The position numbers and the translations under genes are program-made. A stretch of DNA of 64,000 nt, taken from Heterobilharzia americana (Eukaryota > Platyhelminthes > Trematoda > Strigeidida > Schistosomatidae). Numbering within the stretch: position 1 is the first letter of the stretch; each line of letters opens with the position of its first letter. Below the pieces are notes generated by a model. The model worked only from the letters and a program-made list of their open reading frames with translations, did not search any database and had not been told where the DNA came from. Shown piece by piece: positions 45,066-56,200 of the stretch. Location of the stretch: NCBI GenBank assembly GCA_944470555.2, contig OX104127.1, forward strand, positions 91,598,708 through 91,662,707. Direction: 5' to 3'.

Positions 45066-45104
45066 TTAACATGTATACTACAAAATAATCTTGAATTATC
45101 GATA

Positions 45105-45985
45105 AATAAATACTATATATTAGCATTTATCCAATTCCAACAATGCAGTATAAATGACTTTAACGAATCAAAAATATTCATTTATTGTGCAACTACACTC
45201 AACGATAACAATCTGTTGCTAAGATGTCCGTCACCAACAGTTCCCTTCTATACATCATCTTTTGCATGATTTCAGCAAACAACATCAATTAATATCTGTT
45301 CAATATCAGACTAATTAACTCATCTATAGGCAGAAACATGGAGAGAGTGACGATGAGGTAATCTCACATTTTCCAGCTTATCAGTTAATACAACAAATGT
45401 GATTTATCTATCCATCTCCATCCTTCCTACTTCGATTGCACAAAAACAAACTACTAATCAGTCTTACAGATAAGTTGCCTTCTCGTCCACAACTCGCTTG
45501 TCTCTCTTATCACCACTTTTATCAGTGTGAACTGCTTCAATACAGATGTTAATATCAGATAATCTTAGTAAAATGATTATGCAGATGTTTGATTCTTGTT
45601 ATGTGATTTAACAAATACCAACGTGAATTAAACTTGTGCATTTCGATCTTCTGTCTCCAATCAGTCGTTTGTTTGATAATCTTACTTTCTTATTGGAGGA
45701 ATATTTCATAATTTTGCTTGCTCATTTCACCACTACTAATGATGGTTGTCTAGGATAATTTGTGGAAGAGTGTTGTGGTTTAAAGTGTCAACATGACTGT
45801 CTTTATGTCGAGTGGTTCTAGTTATTTGTATGCAGGTGAGGAGGTGGTTGAAGCAAAGCTATCTTTGAAATGAGGGTTGACGTCATTGATATAATCATTG
45901 AACATGTAGAAGAGAGTGATGGGTATTTTATCCTTGACTTCTACAAATTTAACATCTTAGAGTAAAGCTAACAACCAGAAGTGAT
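45105..45985 (+). repeat. Unknown repeat C, copy 1 (inverted copy at 51.4-52.2 kb)
   Basis: About 0.88 kb matching the reverse complement of 51365-52240 at high identity (estimated about 95 percent by eye, with position sum near 97350). It starts only about 30-40 bp from the RTE TSD at 45076. No ORF or transposase motif and no clear terminal repeat were found. Confidence 0.75.
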
Positions 45986-46639
45986 CTTATAGACTAAGTT
46001 CTGAACTAACCAACAAATTGGTGTCCAGCATCGTGCATTTTCGCACCTTCATTTTTCAAAGATACACCTGTGTCATTTTTCAAATGCATCGATGTGTGTT
46101 CATTCTCACCCCAATAGATTTTCACTAGAATTTTGAGAAATCCGTTTGAAGTTGATTACTCATCAGCAATTAACTGCTATCTAGTTCAATGAACTGAAAG
46201 AAGTAGACGCGTAACAATGCGCTTTTCACAACGAAGTGTAACATCTGACTACCCTTCACTGTATTTTGTATGATAAGTAAGGCTTGCATAGTTCAGTATT
46301 TTTAGACTGAGACAAAATCGTCGTTCACTGTTGTGAAATAGATTAGTAAACCGAAAACTATGCATTTATACAGTGACGTGTCTGCTAAGGGAAAAATTTC
46401 AAAGTAGGGAGTTGATTCATTGTGAAACGAGAACAGTTAACTGAATACCATTGAGGTTTGCCATTAACGGTAAATAGAACACTCCAGCTAGTTACTCTGT
46501 ATTATAATACTGTCAATCATAGTTTAAACTACTGGCTACAGTTTAGGTGACCATATATCTGCCAGTCAGCTTGGTTTTCAGAAACTGCTGGTATATTTGT
46601 GGCTCCCGATAATAAAATATGTAAGAAAAAACACGCGTA

Positions 46640-48645
46640 GAACTGAAAGACTATGTAAGAAGATCAACAAGTCGGTTGGTTGATGAAAATAACAGACAAG
46701 TTATGTCGTAATTAGTTGAACTCAGTTAATAGAATGATCATGAAAATTTTTTGCACAAGCAGAAAATAGGTTCAGTCAGAAGATGAGTAAAACATTAGGT
46801 AAAAAGGGCAAAAAAAGAAGAATCACTATTTCTTTTTGAATATACAATTCCTGTTTCATTCATTTGATCGCTACAGTCTCAGTGAACTCAAGAAGGTTCA
46901 AATTACAATGCATGATTCACAGGTATCTACTTCATACCATGCATAACTGTTGATTCCCATATACAGATAAAACTTGTAAGCATATCTTATTAACTTTATC
47001 TAGGTGTTAGTGTTCTTTTTTAGTTCATTTATTTCTCTGTTAACTGACTTCAGGCTACTGCAGTAAGAGTATGTTTATTTTATTTAATGACATGATATTT
47101 GAATGTATTATATTATCAGGAGTTGAAACCAAATATTGCTATTTTATTCTGCTTGAATCGTTGTACTTTCCCTTTTCAAGTTCACAACGAGAAAATTGTG
47201 TATGAAATGCCAAAGGTGTTTCAGTTTTCTTTTTTCCTAACGATTAATTATAAACTATAGTTAGGTTAATCACTTGTTTGTAATCAGAAAATTTAATTAA
47301 TATAACCTAATACATCGGAAAAGATCTGGAAAATTTATTATTAGTATAAAAGTATTTCATAATGTATGAAGTATCTTTAAGTACGACTACAAACTTCTTA
47401 ATACAGAATGATTTCATTGTTATAACATGTAAAACGTTTCGTTTAATTTACAACTGTATACTTCCTTACAGTAGTCGAGATGCGTCTGTATATCTTAGAA
47501 CAAAGGAAAAACGTTCGTTCAAGTGCATCCATTTTGCTACATTGTTTGCCGCGAGAAATGCTTTCTGTTTACGTACATATATAACATAACTGAACAGGTG
47601 CGATTTTAAAAGTATTAGACTGTTTTTAATTATGAAAACATGATTGTAAAATCCTGGTCTTCAACATTTTTCTATCTACTACTATAACTAATAATACGCT
47701 TAAATATCAAATTTTGGAAATAGTTCTGCTGTCTTCATTATCACTTTAGATAGATAATGTAGCGATAACAGCTTAAGAAAGGGTTATTTTCACGAGTTTG
47801 AATTGAGTAAAAAAGCATTGAAAAAAGAGTATTGAGCTGCCTATTTTCTCTTATCATTATTATAAAATTGACAATTTGACGGGGTCGAATTGGCAACCTT
47901 CAAGGACTATGGAAAGCTGACCAGTGATCCATCAACAAAAACTATTTTTGGTAGTAAACATTTTCTACATTGATTTTCTATCACAGAATTTGATTCATCC
48001 ATAGTTACGGTGCATGTACTTATAACCACACAGAACTGAAACAATTGAGAACTTTCGTAGGAAACAACCTTAGAGTTCGGCAAATATTAATAATAATGCT
48101 TCAGTAATAAGTCAATAGGTTGTAGTTCACCATAGCAGTCTACTTAAACCACATTAGCTTAACAGTAACAACTGTGACTGTAGCACCAAATAATGTTATT
48201 TTAAATCTGTCAGGTGACGTGAGTTATTAGAAGTCACAGTCATACCTCATAGATGAGTGCGGTGAGATACTATCAGAAAGGATTTCCAAAGTAAGGTTTT
48301 CGTTATACGACTGTAGCCTACTTTCTTTTCAAATAAGTGGGACTAAGGACATGACGTTTCAAAATCCTAAGATGAATAAGCTTGAAGATTTTTACCATCA
48401 GACTGTTGACCGGTAGTTCAACAGTAGTATGCTGTTGAGTCGAAGCTGTTATTTTCATTGATGAAGAAACTGGAAGTGAACTTAGTAAGCAGTGCTGATT
48501 GGATTTCATTCACTGTTCCGTATACAGTAGTTCAGATGATAAAGGTCGGAAAAATAATGAGGCCCCTGAAAATATTAAATTAATTATTTCAACGTTTCAG
48601 AGTTGGTTGCCTGATTTACAGACGTGCTATATTTTACGTTGAAAT
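46640..48645 (+). repeat. Duplicated segment D, copy 1 (direct copy at 60.5-62.4 kb)
   Basis: Shared words such as GTAATTAGTTGAAC and TCAGAAGATGAGTAAAA (46704, 46777) and GGTATCTACTTCAT (46922) recur in order at 60537-60775, and matching continues to the GATTTACA-ACGTG-TAT block near 48612 and 62332. The copies differ at about one base in five with indels, so the duplication is old. The 75-codon ORF at 47362-47589 is not kept in copy 2, so the segment is not evidently coding. Confidence 0.7.
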
Positions 48646-50659
48646 TATATCAACAAAGCTGATGTTAAAAGAAGTTGGATTAAGCAAAAGCTGCGTAAAC
48701 GGTGGCATTTCTGAATGACAATGAAACGTAACGTTACAATTTCCTTCTGCCTAATTTTCACAAATCCATTTTAATATAAATTTGTTGAGGGTGAACATTT
48801 TCTTCTACCTTCTGTATTTCAGACTTTTGATCCACCAATTTATTATCCCAAGAGATGCAAGTCACATTGGAGGCTGTGTCTCCACATGATATTTTTTTAG
48901 AGAACAAATCTGAGGAAATGTCTATATTACAGTGACGCCGATAGGTGGATGCGTCGATATATTATTCATTGATGCATGTTAACACTTTCTTTGCATTCTG
49001 AAAACTATCTTTATATGTGAATAGAATGGACAGTTCAGTGATGCTTTTTACTACTAAATGAAACGGAAATGGTAACACAACATATTCCTGACCAGTTTAT
49101 GTCTTCATTTCAAACGACTGTGTGTGTCGCCTTTGATAAACAGCTTTTTATGTCAATTCTGCAAGGAAGTTTTGTTGAAAATCTTCATTTGAAACCTGTT
49201 ATTTATTGAAGAAACTTTCGAAGTGTGGATACAAAGAGTTAGATTGCCAACTCACTTCCCTCATAATCAAAATATTTCAAATTATCATATAGAGCAGTAA
49301 GCCTTTTTGACATTAAATAGAGTAGTCAAACTCTATGCCTTTCTTCGAAAATTTTGCGAATCAGAATGAATTTTTGAGGAAGAAGTTGAAATATTCAGTT
49401 ATTTGGTTGCAGTTGAAGGATAATGCCTAATACATGCTTAAGAATAATGGCGAAATTTATTACAGCGAAGTCTATTTATTACAAGTATTGGTCTGAAACT
49501 TCTCACAGATCCATCCAGCTTTGGAAATGTTTCCAAATTCCACTTGTCATTCTGTTTGTAGATGGTGTTGTTGGATCACGAAGAAACATCTATGGGAAAT
49601 TTACTAGTCTCATCTATGGAATCAAAAGAATTCAGATCATATAATGTGACCTATTGGATACCACAACAGGTGTGAATATTTTGAGCGCAAAGTTATCCGT
49701 AACATACTGCTGACTGATATGAGTAGCTATTGGCCACCCACAATGATAGGCAGTGCTCACTAGCCAGATGAAGGTGATTTAATCATCGGACTACAGTTTC
49801 CCTCATTTGCAGCTGAGCATATTAGTATTGTACACGAGTTGATTTAGGTCAGACACCCGGATTGTCAAAACCACCTAAACTTTGGCTAGCTGTTTGATCG
49901 GACTGCTCAGCTTTGAGCTAAATCAATACCAGTAAACCGCTCATCAGCTTGACAGCAAATTAGGGAAACGGCCGTTCGGCGTTTACATCACTCATATCTG
50001 GCTATCAAGCACTTCTGCTCGCTGTGGATGGCCTGGAAATCTGTTCATGTCATTAAGTAGCACATTAAGTAACATTATTATTTATTTAAGATACTGGTAG
50101 TTCATTAGATGTATGAAAAAAATCGAGAAGGATTATCTTTGCATAAATGATTCCCAAATAATACCAATGAAATAAGAGAAGCTTTATGAATTTTCCTAAA
50201 TACAGATATGACTGTAGTTGTATTAATTGCAGCATCCAGACCATTTGTATAAAAGACTGATAGTATTGGTGTTTATGATGAACATGTATCCGAGTGGATT
50301 CCATCCGATTCGCGTATTACCTTCAAAATCCCCTTCAGTCTAATCTTGTTGGATGTAACAATTAGGAAAACTAATATGAACTAGATTTCCGTCTTAAATG
50401 AAACCTCGTAGACGGTTGCTGAGAAGAAACAGTGTATTACTGAAAGCTTGAGCGTGTTTGAATACAAATGAGTTAATATGTCCCACAGAAGGCTTGTTTT
50501 TTCTTCAAAGTCTCTCATTTTTATTCTGAAACAAAATTTTATAGCGGTTTGTCATAGTAAGTATTCGAACAACTACTCTTTAGCTCGTAATTTGACTCAT
50601 TCAGTTTCTTGTCAGTACTTTTTAATTTTCGTGTAAACTTCTTGTTTTTCCGACAACCT
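48646..50659. other. No supported gene
   Basis: Two 70-73 codon ORFs (49423-49644 plus, 50304-50086 minus) have no motif. Around 48820-48830 a TTTCAG precedes a short open stretch that could be an exon, but no donor or homology was recognised. Confidence 0.45.
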
Positions 50660-50800
50660 TTGAAGTTTGAAGCGATAGGTACTGGGTTTGAGTCTCAGTG
50701 AGAACAACACCACTCACTGGGATGCAGGTACGTCCCGCTGACGAGTTCGAGATAGGACGAAATGAGCGTCCTGGGTTCCACTTCCAGTCATCAAGAGGAG
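50660..50800 (+). repeat. Sm-alpha-like hammerhead SINE, best preserved copy
   Basis: GGTACTGGGTTTGAGTCTCAG (about 50678) supplies a Pol III B-box-like region, followed by CACTCACTGGGATGCAGGTAC and the hammerhead. This is the layout of the schistosome Sm-alpha retroposon family: small Pol III units whose RNA self-cleaves. Confidence 0.8.
50724..50787 (+). ncRNA. Hammerhead ribozyme (Sm-alpha type)
   Basis: CAGGTACGTCC opens stem I with the internal loop typical of the schistosome hammerhead. CTGACGA is at 50738-50744, stem II is GTTC (50745-50748) with GGAC (50755-50758) including one G-U pair, GAAA is at 50759-50762, the cleavage triplet GTC is at 50768-50770, and CTGGGTTCCACT closes stem I. 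One stem I pair next to the core (A to C) is broken, so cleavage may be weak. Confidence 0.8.
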
Positions 50801-51364
50801 TACAAAATCATGAGAAAATAAGAAAACTTCATGCTAAACATAGGTAAAAGACAAAGCAGTTAAACTATTTCGTCTGACCGGGCTTGCCAATAAATATGTA
50901 ATGGACCCAAAGCAATGTCAAGTAAACCAAAATATTAAGTTTATTATAATTTATTAGAATAGATACAGTTATACACAGATATTAAAAGTTAGGCGTTATA
51001 GTGCAAAGTATTGCAACCAGTGTTATGGATAAAAATTTGTTACTTGAATGTTATCTCTTCGGTACTGTCCACCACAATTTTAGTATAGTGCGATATGCGT
51101 TCATAAGGCGATACCTGTAAAAGTTGAAGATTCGATGTTGATGGGTTTGATTGTCGAGAAATTAGGAAGTAGAATGAGAGATCCGTGATACTGTCACAAC
51201 TAAAAATTCAAAGCTTTAAGCTGTACAGATAAATAACGTTCGTCTTTGAAAGTATTAAGAAGAGTGTACAAAATGTATAAAAGAAATGATAAGAAGAAAA
51301 CATTATTTTTAATTTAAATGGTTTATTATTAATTTCATGCAGTCTCTACAACTTAGTTGAAATG
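50801..51364. other. No supported gene
   Basis: AT-rich, no ORF of 60 codons, no recognised repeat. Confidence 0.6.
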
Positions 51365-52240
51365 ACAACTGATGGTTGCTTGCTTTACTCTAAGGTGTTA
51401 AATTTGTAGAAGTCAAGGATAAAATACCCATCACCCTCTTCTACATGTTCAATGATTATGTCAATGACGTCAACTTTCATTTCAAAGACAGCTTTGCTTC
51501 AACCACCTACTCACCTGCATACAAATAACTAGAATCACTCGACATAAAGACAGTCATGTTGATACTTTAAATTACAACACTCTTTCATAAATTATCCTAG
51601 ACAACCATCATTAGTAGTGGTGAAATGAGCAAGCAAAATTATGAAATATTCCCCCAATAAGGAAGTGAGATTATGAAACAAACGACTGATTGGAGACAGA
51701 AGGTCGAAATGCACAAGTTTAATTCACGTTGGTATTTGTTAAATCACATAACAAGAATCAAACATCTGCAGAATCATTTTACTAAGATTATCAGATATTA
51801 ACGTCTGTATTGAAGCAGTTCACACTGATAAAAGTGGTGATAAGAGAGACAAGCGAGTTGTGGACGAGAAGGCAACTTATCTGTAAGACTGATTAGTAGT
51901 TTGTTTTTGTGCAATCGAAGTAGGAAGGATGGAGATGGATAGATAAATCACATTTGTTGTATTAACTGATAAGCTGGAAAATGTGAGATTACCTCATCGT
52001 CACTCTCTCCATGTTTCTGCCTATAGATGAGTTAATTAGTCTGATATTGAACGGATATTAATTGATGTTGTTTGCTGAAATCATGCAAAAGATGATGTAT
52101 AGAAGGGAACTGTTGGTGACGGACATCTTATAAAGAGATTGTTATCGTTGAGTGTAGTTGCACAATAAATGAATATTTTTGATTCGTTAAAGTCATTTAT
52201 CATGCATTGTTGGAATTGGATAAATGCTAATAGATAGTAG
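51365..52240 (-). repeat. Unknown repeat C, copy 2
   Basis: Reverse complement of 45105-45985. Together the two copies form an inverted pair 5.4 kb apart that encloses segment D copy 1 and the Sm-alpha-like hammerhead repeat. The minus ORF 52320-52081 overlaps the edge and is not conserved in copy 1. Confidence 0.75.
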
Positions 52241-53589
52241 TTATGTATTGATAGGTGAAGCTTTTTTGTTGAATGTTTTTTCGACTTAAAAACGGACTCC
52301 TGATGTTTATAGAATCTCATTTAAATGTAAGATTTTAAACGATATTTTGTTGGTGAAGTAGAATGTTGTCATTTTTGGACAGAAATCACTAAAGTGACAT
52401 TTGATTTTAGGTTGTATTTAGTTGAGGTTCTAATATTTTGTGCGTAGCAGTGAACGAGTTGCTACATATAGGTTGCGGGACAACTTTAGTAGTTACTCGC
52501 CACTCAGACTGATCTGCGAATGTCTGCAGGTAGCCAGATAGGAATGATCTAAGTACCGGATAGCTGTTTCACTCATTTGGTGGCGATCATATCGGCGCTG
52601 CGCTCAGAAATATTCAGATGATATGCTGGGCCTCGAAGTAGCAATCCGGGTTCTCGGCAGCTGAATCACTGTGATCTGGTTGGCGAAATCTGTAGATTTG
52701 CATGGGTGGTTATTGACTTCTTGCAGACACTTTGCAAAGCAGCCGAGCGTCGAAACGTATTCAAGTGTGGATTGCTTCACTCTTTAACCGCAGTGTAAGA
52801 TGCAGTAGTTTCGAAACAACAGCTTTCCATCCATTGGCAGATGTAAGTTGTCCACAAATAAGCTTCTTTAGGTTGAGGCAATGTGTTCAGTCTTACTGGG
52901 TATCTGGAAGGCGTTGAAACTTGACGCTGTCTTCACTTTGGCAGAGCTCGTTTTGGAACTGCTCTCTGACTGCCAGGTCAGTTCCACTCACCTAAAACTG
53001 TTATTGATAGAATTTCCTATATGATCAGGCTTGAAATTGCAGTGCACTTCAGTGAAGTAAAGATGACTTACTTTTACTTGTGCAGAAATCCTCACCGTTA
53101 TGCTTCCTCATAACGGGCCTCGAAATGGCTTTCAACATTTACGTTATTAGCACTTCTTTTGAAAACTGTGTTTATCGGGATATTCTAACAAACATAATCC
53201 ACATGCTACTAATTTCGATAGTTGTTGTATTCCCCGTAATGGCTTACCCTGATAAACCTAGTGTCACCTAAGTAATGGTTTATATTTGTGTCATACTTTT
53301 ATTTGTCATGAATTTTTACTCTGTAGTGTGCTACAGTTTCAGTACTTTTTGACCGCAACCTAATCACCAAGGGCCAGCTTCTTGTTTTGTTTCAGCCTCT
53401 CCTTCCTTTTAGAAGTTGTTTTAGATAGCATGCAGGCATGAAACGTTAGTATTTGATAAATAATCGTGAACTCTGCAGGTGACTTCCTTGGTTAGATTGT
53501 TGAGAATCCAAGCATTTCTGTAGTCTGTTAAAATGTATTCACAAATCTTTTTCCCTAGCCATTTGATTGTGGATAATAAGATAGGAAAC
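52241..53589 (-). other. Unclassified; possible decayed Gypsy integrase or LTR
   Basis: On the minus strand, near 53570-53480, YPQSNG and then LTDYRNAW in a neighbouring frame recall the C-terminal end of a Gypsy integrase core. The rest (52.4-53.3 kb) shows only faint integrase-like phrases, and its plus-strand ORFs (52732-52917, 53080-53271) have no motif. The stretch could contain the end of the Gypsy remnant that starts at 53.6 kb. Confidence 0.35.
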
Positions 53590-54161
53590 TTAAGCGTTAG
53601 ATGGTACTTTTCTCTGCAAAAGCTGAAAATGTCACTGAAGGAAATTGTCTACGATTATCGGTAACCATGATTTCAAAGACGCCGGAGAAGCTTAGCAAAC
53701 TAGTCAGTTTAATCAATTGTAGTTCTTGTCATGTATTATGGCATGTGGAAAACTCATGGTCATTTTCTATGTGCAACTATAAAAGTAAGATACATTTTAT
53801 CGTGTGTTGGCCTCTCAAAGTCCAAATGAAGTCACTGATAAGCCACGTAATCCATCACTTAGGACCTGTCTAACTTCATTTTCAACTTTCACAGCTAAGA
53901 TCAAAGTATCTTCTTTCTGCCAGTAATAAGAACTTTTTAGCAGAGAAAGTACCTGTCTCGTTGAAATTATCTACAGATTGATACTGTATATTAAAATTAT
54001 AACCCAACAGTGTGGTATTCCATACCTGAGGGCGATTTGCAGTGTGATCTGGAATACACTTTTTTGAAGTAAAAATTGTTCACAAGGGTTTGTGATCTGT
54101 CAGTAAGGTTAAGGATCCTCTACATATCATTGTACGAAACTTTTTGACTGCATATAGTGTA

Positions 54162-54258
54162 ATTCCATATTAAATTTGTTTATTCGATATATAGCGCACA
54201 AATCTAATGTGGAATTACATTCTACCACAGTGCCCAAGTTTTACACTTATATTAATGC
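54162..54258 (-). mobile_element. 97-bp insertion with 12-bp TSD inside Gypsy RNase H
   Basis: GCATATAGTGTA occurs at 54150-54161 and 54259-54270. The sequence between includes TTTGTTTATTCGATATATAGC, close to the 3' end of the PLE at 11.69-11.71 kb (TTTGTTTATTTGATATAAAGC). It reads as an extremely 5'-truncated PLE insertion, or a related short retroposon. Removing it with one TSD copy brings RNase H back into one reading frame. Confidence 0.7.
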
Positions 54259-54498
54259 ATATAGTGTACCTAATGATTCTTTTCCAATCTGACTGTGGTT
54301 GCGTTTCGCAGACGTCAATGAGCGGGAGGCATGTGAAATCGACTTCTCAGAACCATCTGAGAACATATGCGATATTACCACATTAGTGCATAAGTTGAGG
54401 CATCAAATGCCATTGTAATGGGTAGTGATCGTTCATAGTGGGTGGGTTGCAGCCCTGAGGTAAGCAGACACTTAATTTTATCGACTGCCAGATGGTAG

Positions 54499-54690
54499 TC
54501 AGCTGACCAATTCCATTTTGCATTTCTTCATCAATAATGCACTCAGAGGGCTGAGAAGGTGAAAAAGATCAGACAAGAATATGCTGTAATGACTTTTTAG
54601 ACCTATAAATGAGCGCAAGGTTGTGGTATGTTTCGGATGTGGTGAGTATTTTATTGGCTGAATCCGACTGTCTTCCATTTTTTTGTCCAC
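54499..54690 (-). pseudogene. Gypsy RT thumb/connection fragment
   Basis: The open segment has TTLRSFIGLKSHYSIFLSDL and LSPLSALL, the conserved sequence after the palm of Gypsy reverse transcriptases, where the usual form is S-x-L-R-S-F-L-G-L-x-N-Y-Y. It is bounded by stops on both sides. Confidence 0.65.
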
Positions 54691-56200
54691 GATAAACCCA
54701 AATTAGTCAACGTTTTGTGCATAAAGCATATAAAAGTTAAAGTAGGGACCCATATTCGGTGATGCACTGCAAAACCAGATTAAAATTTTATGCGAATACC
54801 TCTTTGTTTGTCCCCATTATAACTGCTTAATCTACGTAGGCTGCCGAACCAAGAATATCATGCAGTATTGTATCCATTACTTGTTGGAATGCAACTGGAG
54901 CCGTTCGCACGCCGAAATGCAGATGTTTACATAGAGATAACTCCTTGTGTGTTGATGGTTAGGAGGTCCTTGCATTTCCATCCTACCCATACTTGTAAAT
55001 TGGCTTCGGACAAGTCCAACTTGATAAAATACCTGCCACCACTGAGTTTTGTAAGTTAATGTTTTCATCCTGCAATGGATACTAATAGTTTTCAAGAGCG
55101 GCATTCAATCCAATAGAGTAGTTCGTACATAGGTGTACAGTACTATTAAAAATTTTGAAAACATCAACTGAAGCTGCTCGTGACGAAACGTCGACTGTCT
55201 CAATCGCCATGTAGTGACAGATGAGGTTTGTGTTCATGCTCCACGATAGATACGGCTTCATATGTTACTGCCCATTTTGATAGAAACACCGCTTTAGCTT
55301 CTGGAAGGGCATGAGAATAGCTTTGAATTTCATGCGTTCATCAAGCTCTTCAGAAAATACTGTGGTATGTCTCATTCCCAGTGCATTTCTTAGTTTCAGA
55401 TTAAAAATGTGACGTAATAAGAGGTTTCAATCTCTTCCGACTTCGGTCTGGTTGCAGGTTAACCTTAGTGATCCTAAGAGCAACTTCAATTTCTTGATGA
55501 AATCCAAGCTAGAAATATTTATAAGTAGTCGATCTCCCAGGCACAGTAGCCCATCATATGTCACTTACCCATTCACAACATCCACACAAACTTCACCAAT
55601 AATATGCAGACCACATGAGGGATTGTGTGACACCTGAGGAGTTGGGTGAATTTTCGATCAACCTGTTCTCCACCATGTTCGCTTGCTGGTAAGTGTTTAA
55701 TCTGAGGCTGTATCAGGCTGCAAACGAGCTTACTGCCCGTTGATTTTTACGGATTTGTGTTTTTGTTGTGACGATGTTCTGCTGTTAAATAATGCTTTTG
55801 CATCTTTGAGTACTACTGTTGTTGATTTCAGGTATTAGCATTACATTGGTTCCCTTTATGACCTCCTTGAGAACACCTCATACATCAATTATACCTAAAC
55901 AGACAAACTTTCACATAGTGCCATCCAATACAATGCTTACTTGGTGAAGGTGTTTTGACTTACCACTATTGTCACTTCCACAGTCGGTAGCTACACCTTC
56001 TTTCTAGGTGACTTTATTGATATTCGCAGAATGATTTGTGCATTCTACCAATGCCGAGTCATGTTCCAGATTTATCAATCTCTGGCACTGATTTGTAGTT
56101 TCTTGTAGTGTTGGTTTGGGAGCTGTTCAGTCCTAGATGAAACACGTTTATGTACACCAGCATCTATCGGAAGTTAAAAACTCATTGGTTTCACCACTGG

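Larger units (their letters stand above)
53590..56200 (-). mobile_element. Gypsy-type LTR retrotransposon remnant (gag to RNase H and linker)
   Basis: In minus-strand order: gag (56150-55860), zinc-knuckle region (about 55860), protease region (55700-55450), RT (GGRYFIKLDLSEANLQV about 55050-55000), the catalytic block near 54842-54825 reading AYVD then a stop, the thumb (TTLRSFIGLKSHYSIFLSDL, about 54620), RNase H (DAS at about 54395; TDHKPL at 54106-54089) and the linker to integrase (53960-53600). The last Asp of YVDD is a stop codon. A 97-bp insertion lies in RNase H. Many other stops. No LTR pair was found. Confidence 0.75.

Noticed and set aside
53080..53271. 63-codon hydrophobic ORF as a membrane protein
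   Set aside because: No upstream or downstream gene signals, and hydrophobic frames arise easily in AT-rich DNA. It lies in a possible Gypsy remnant read on the other strand.
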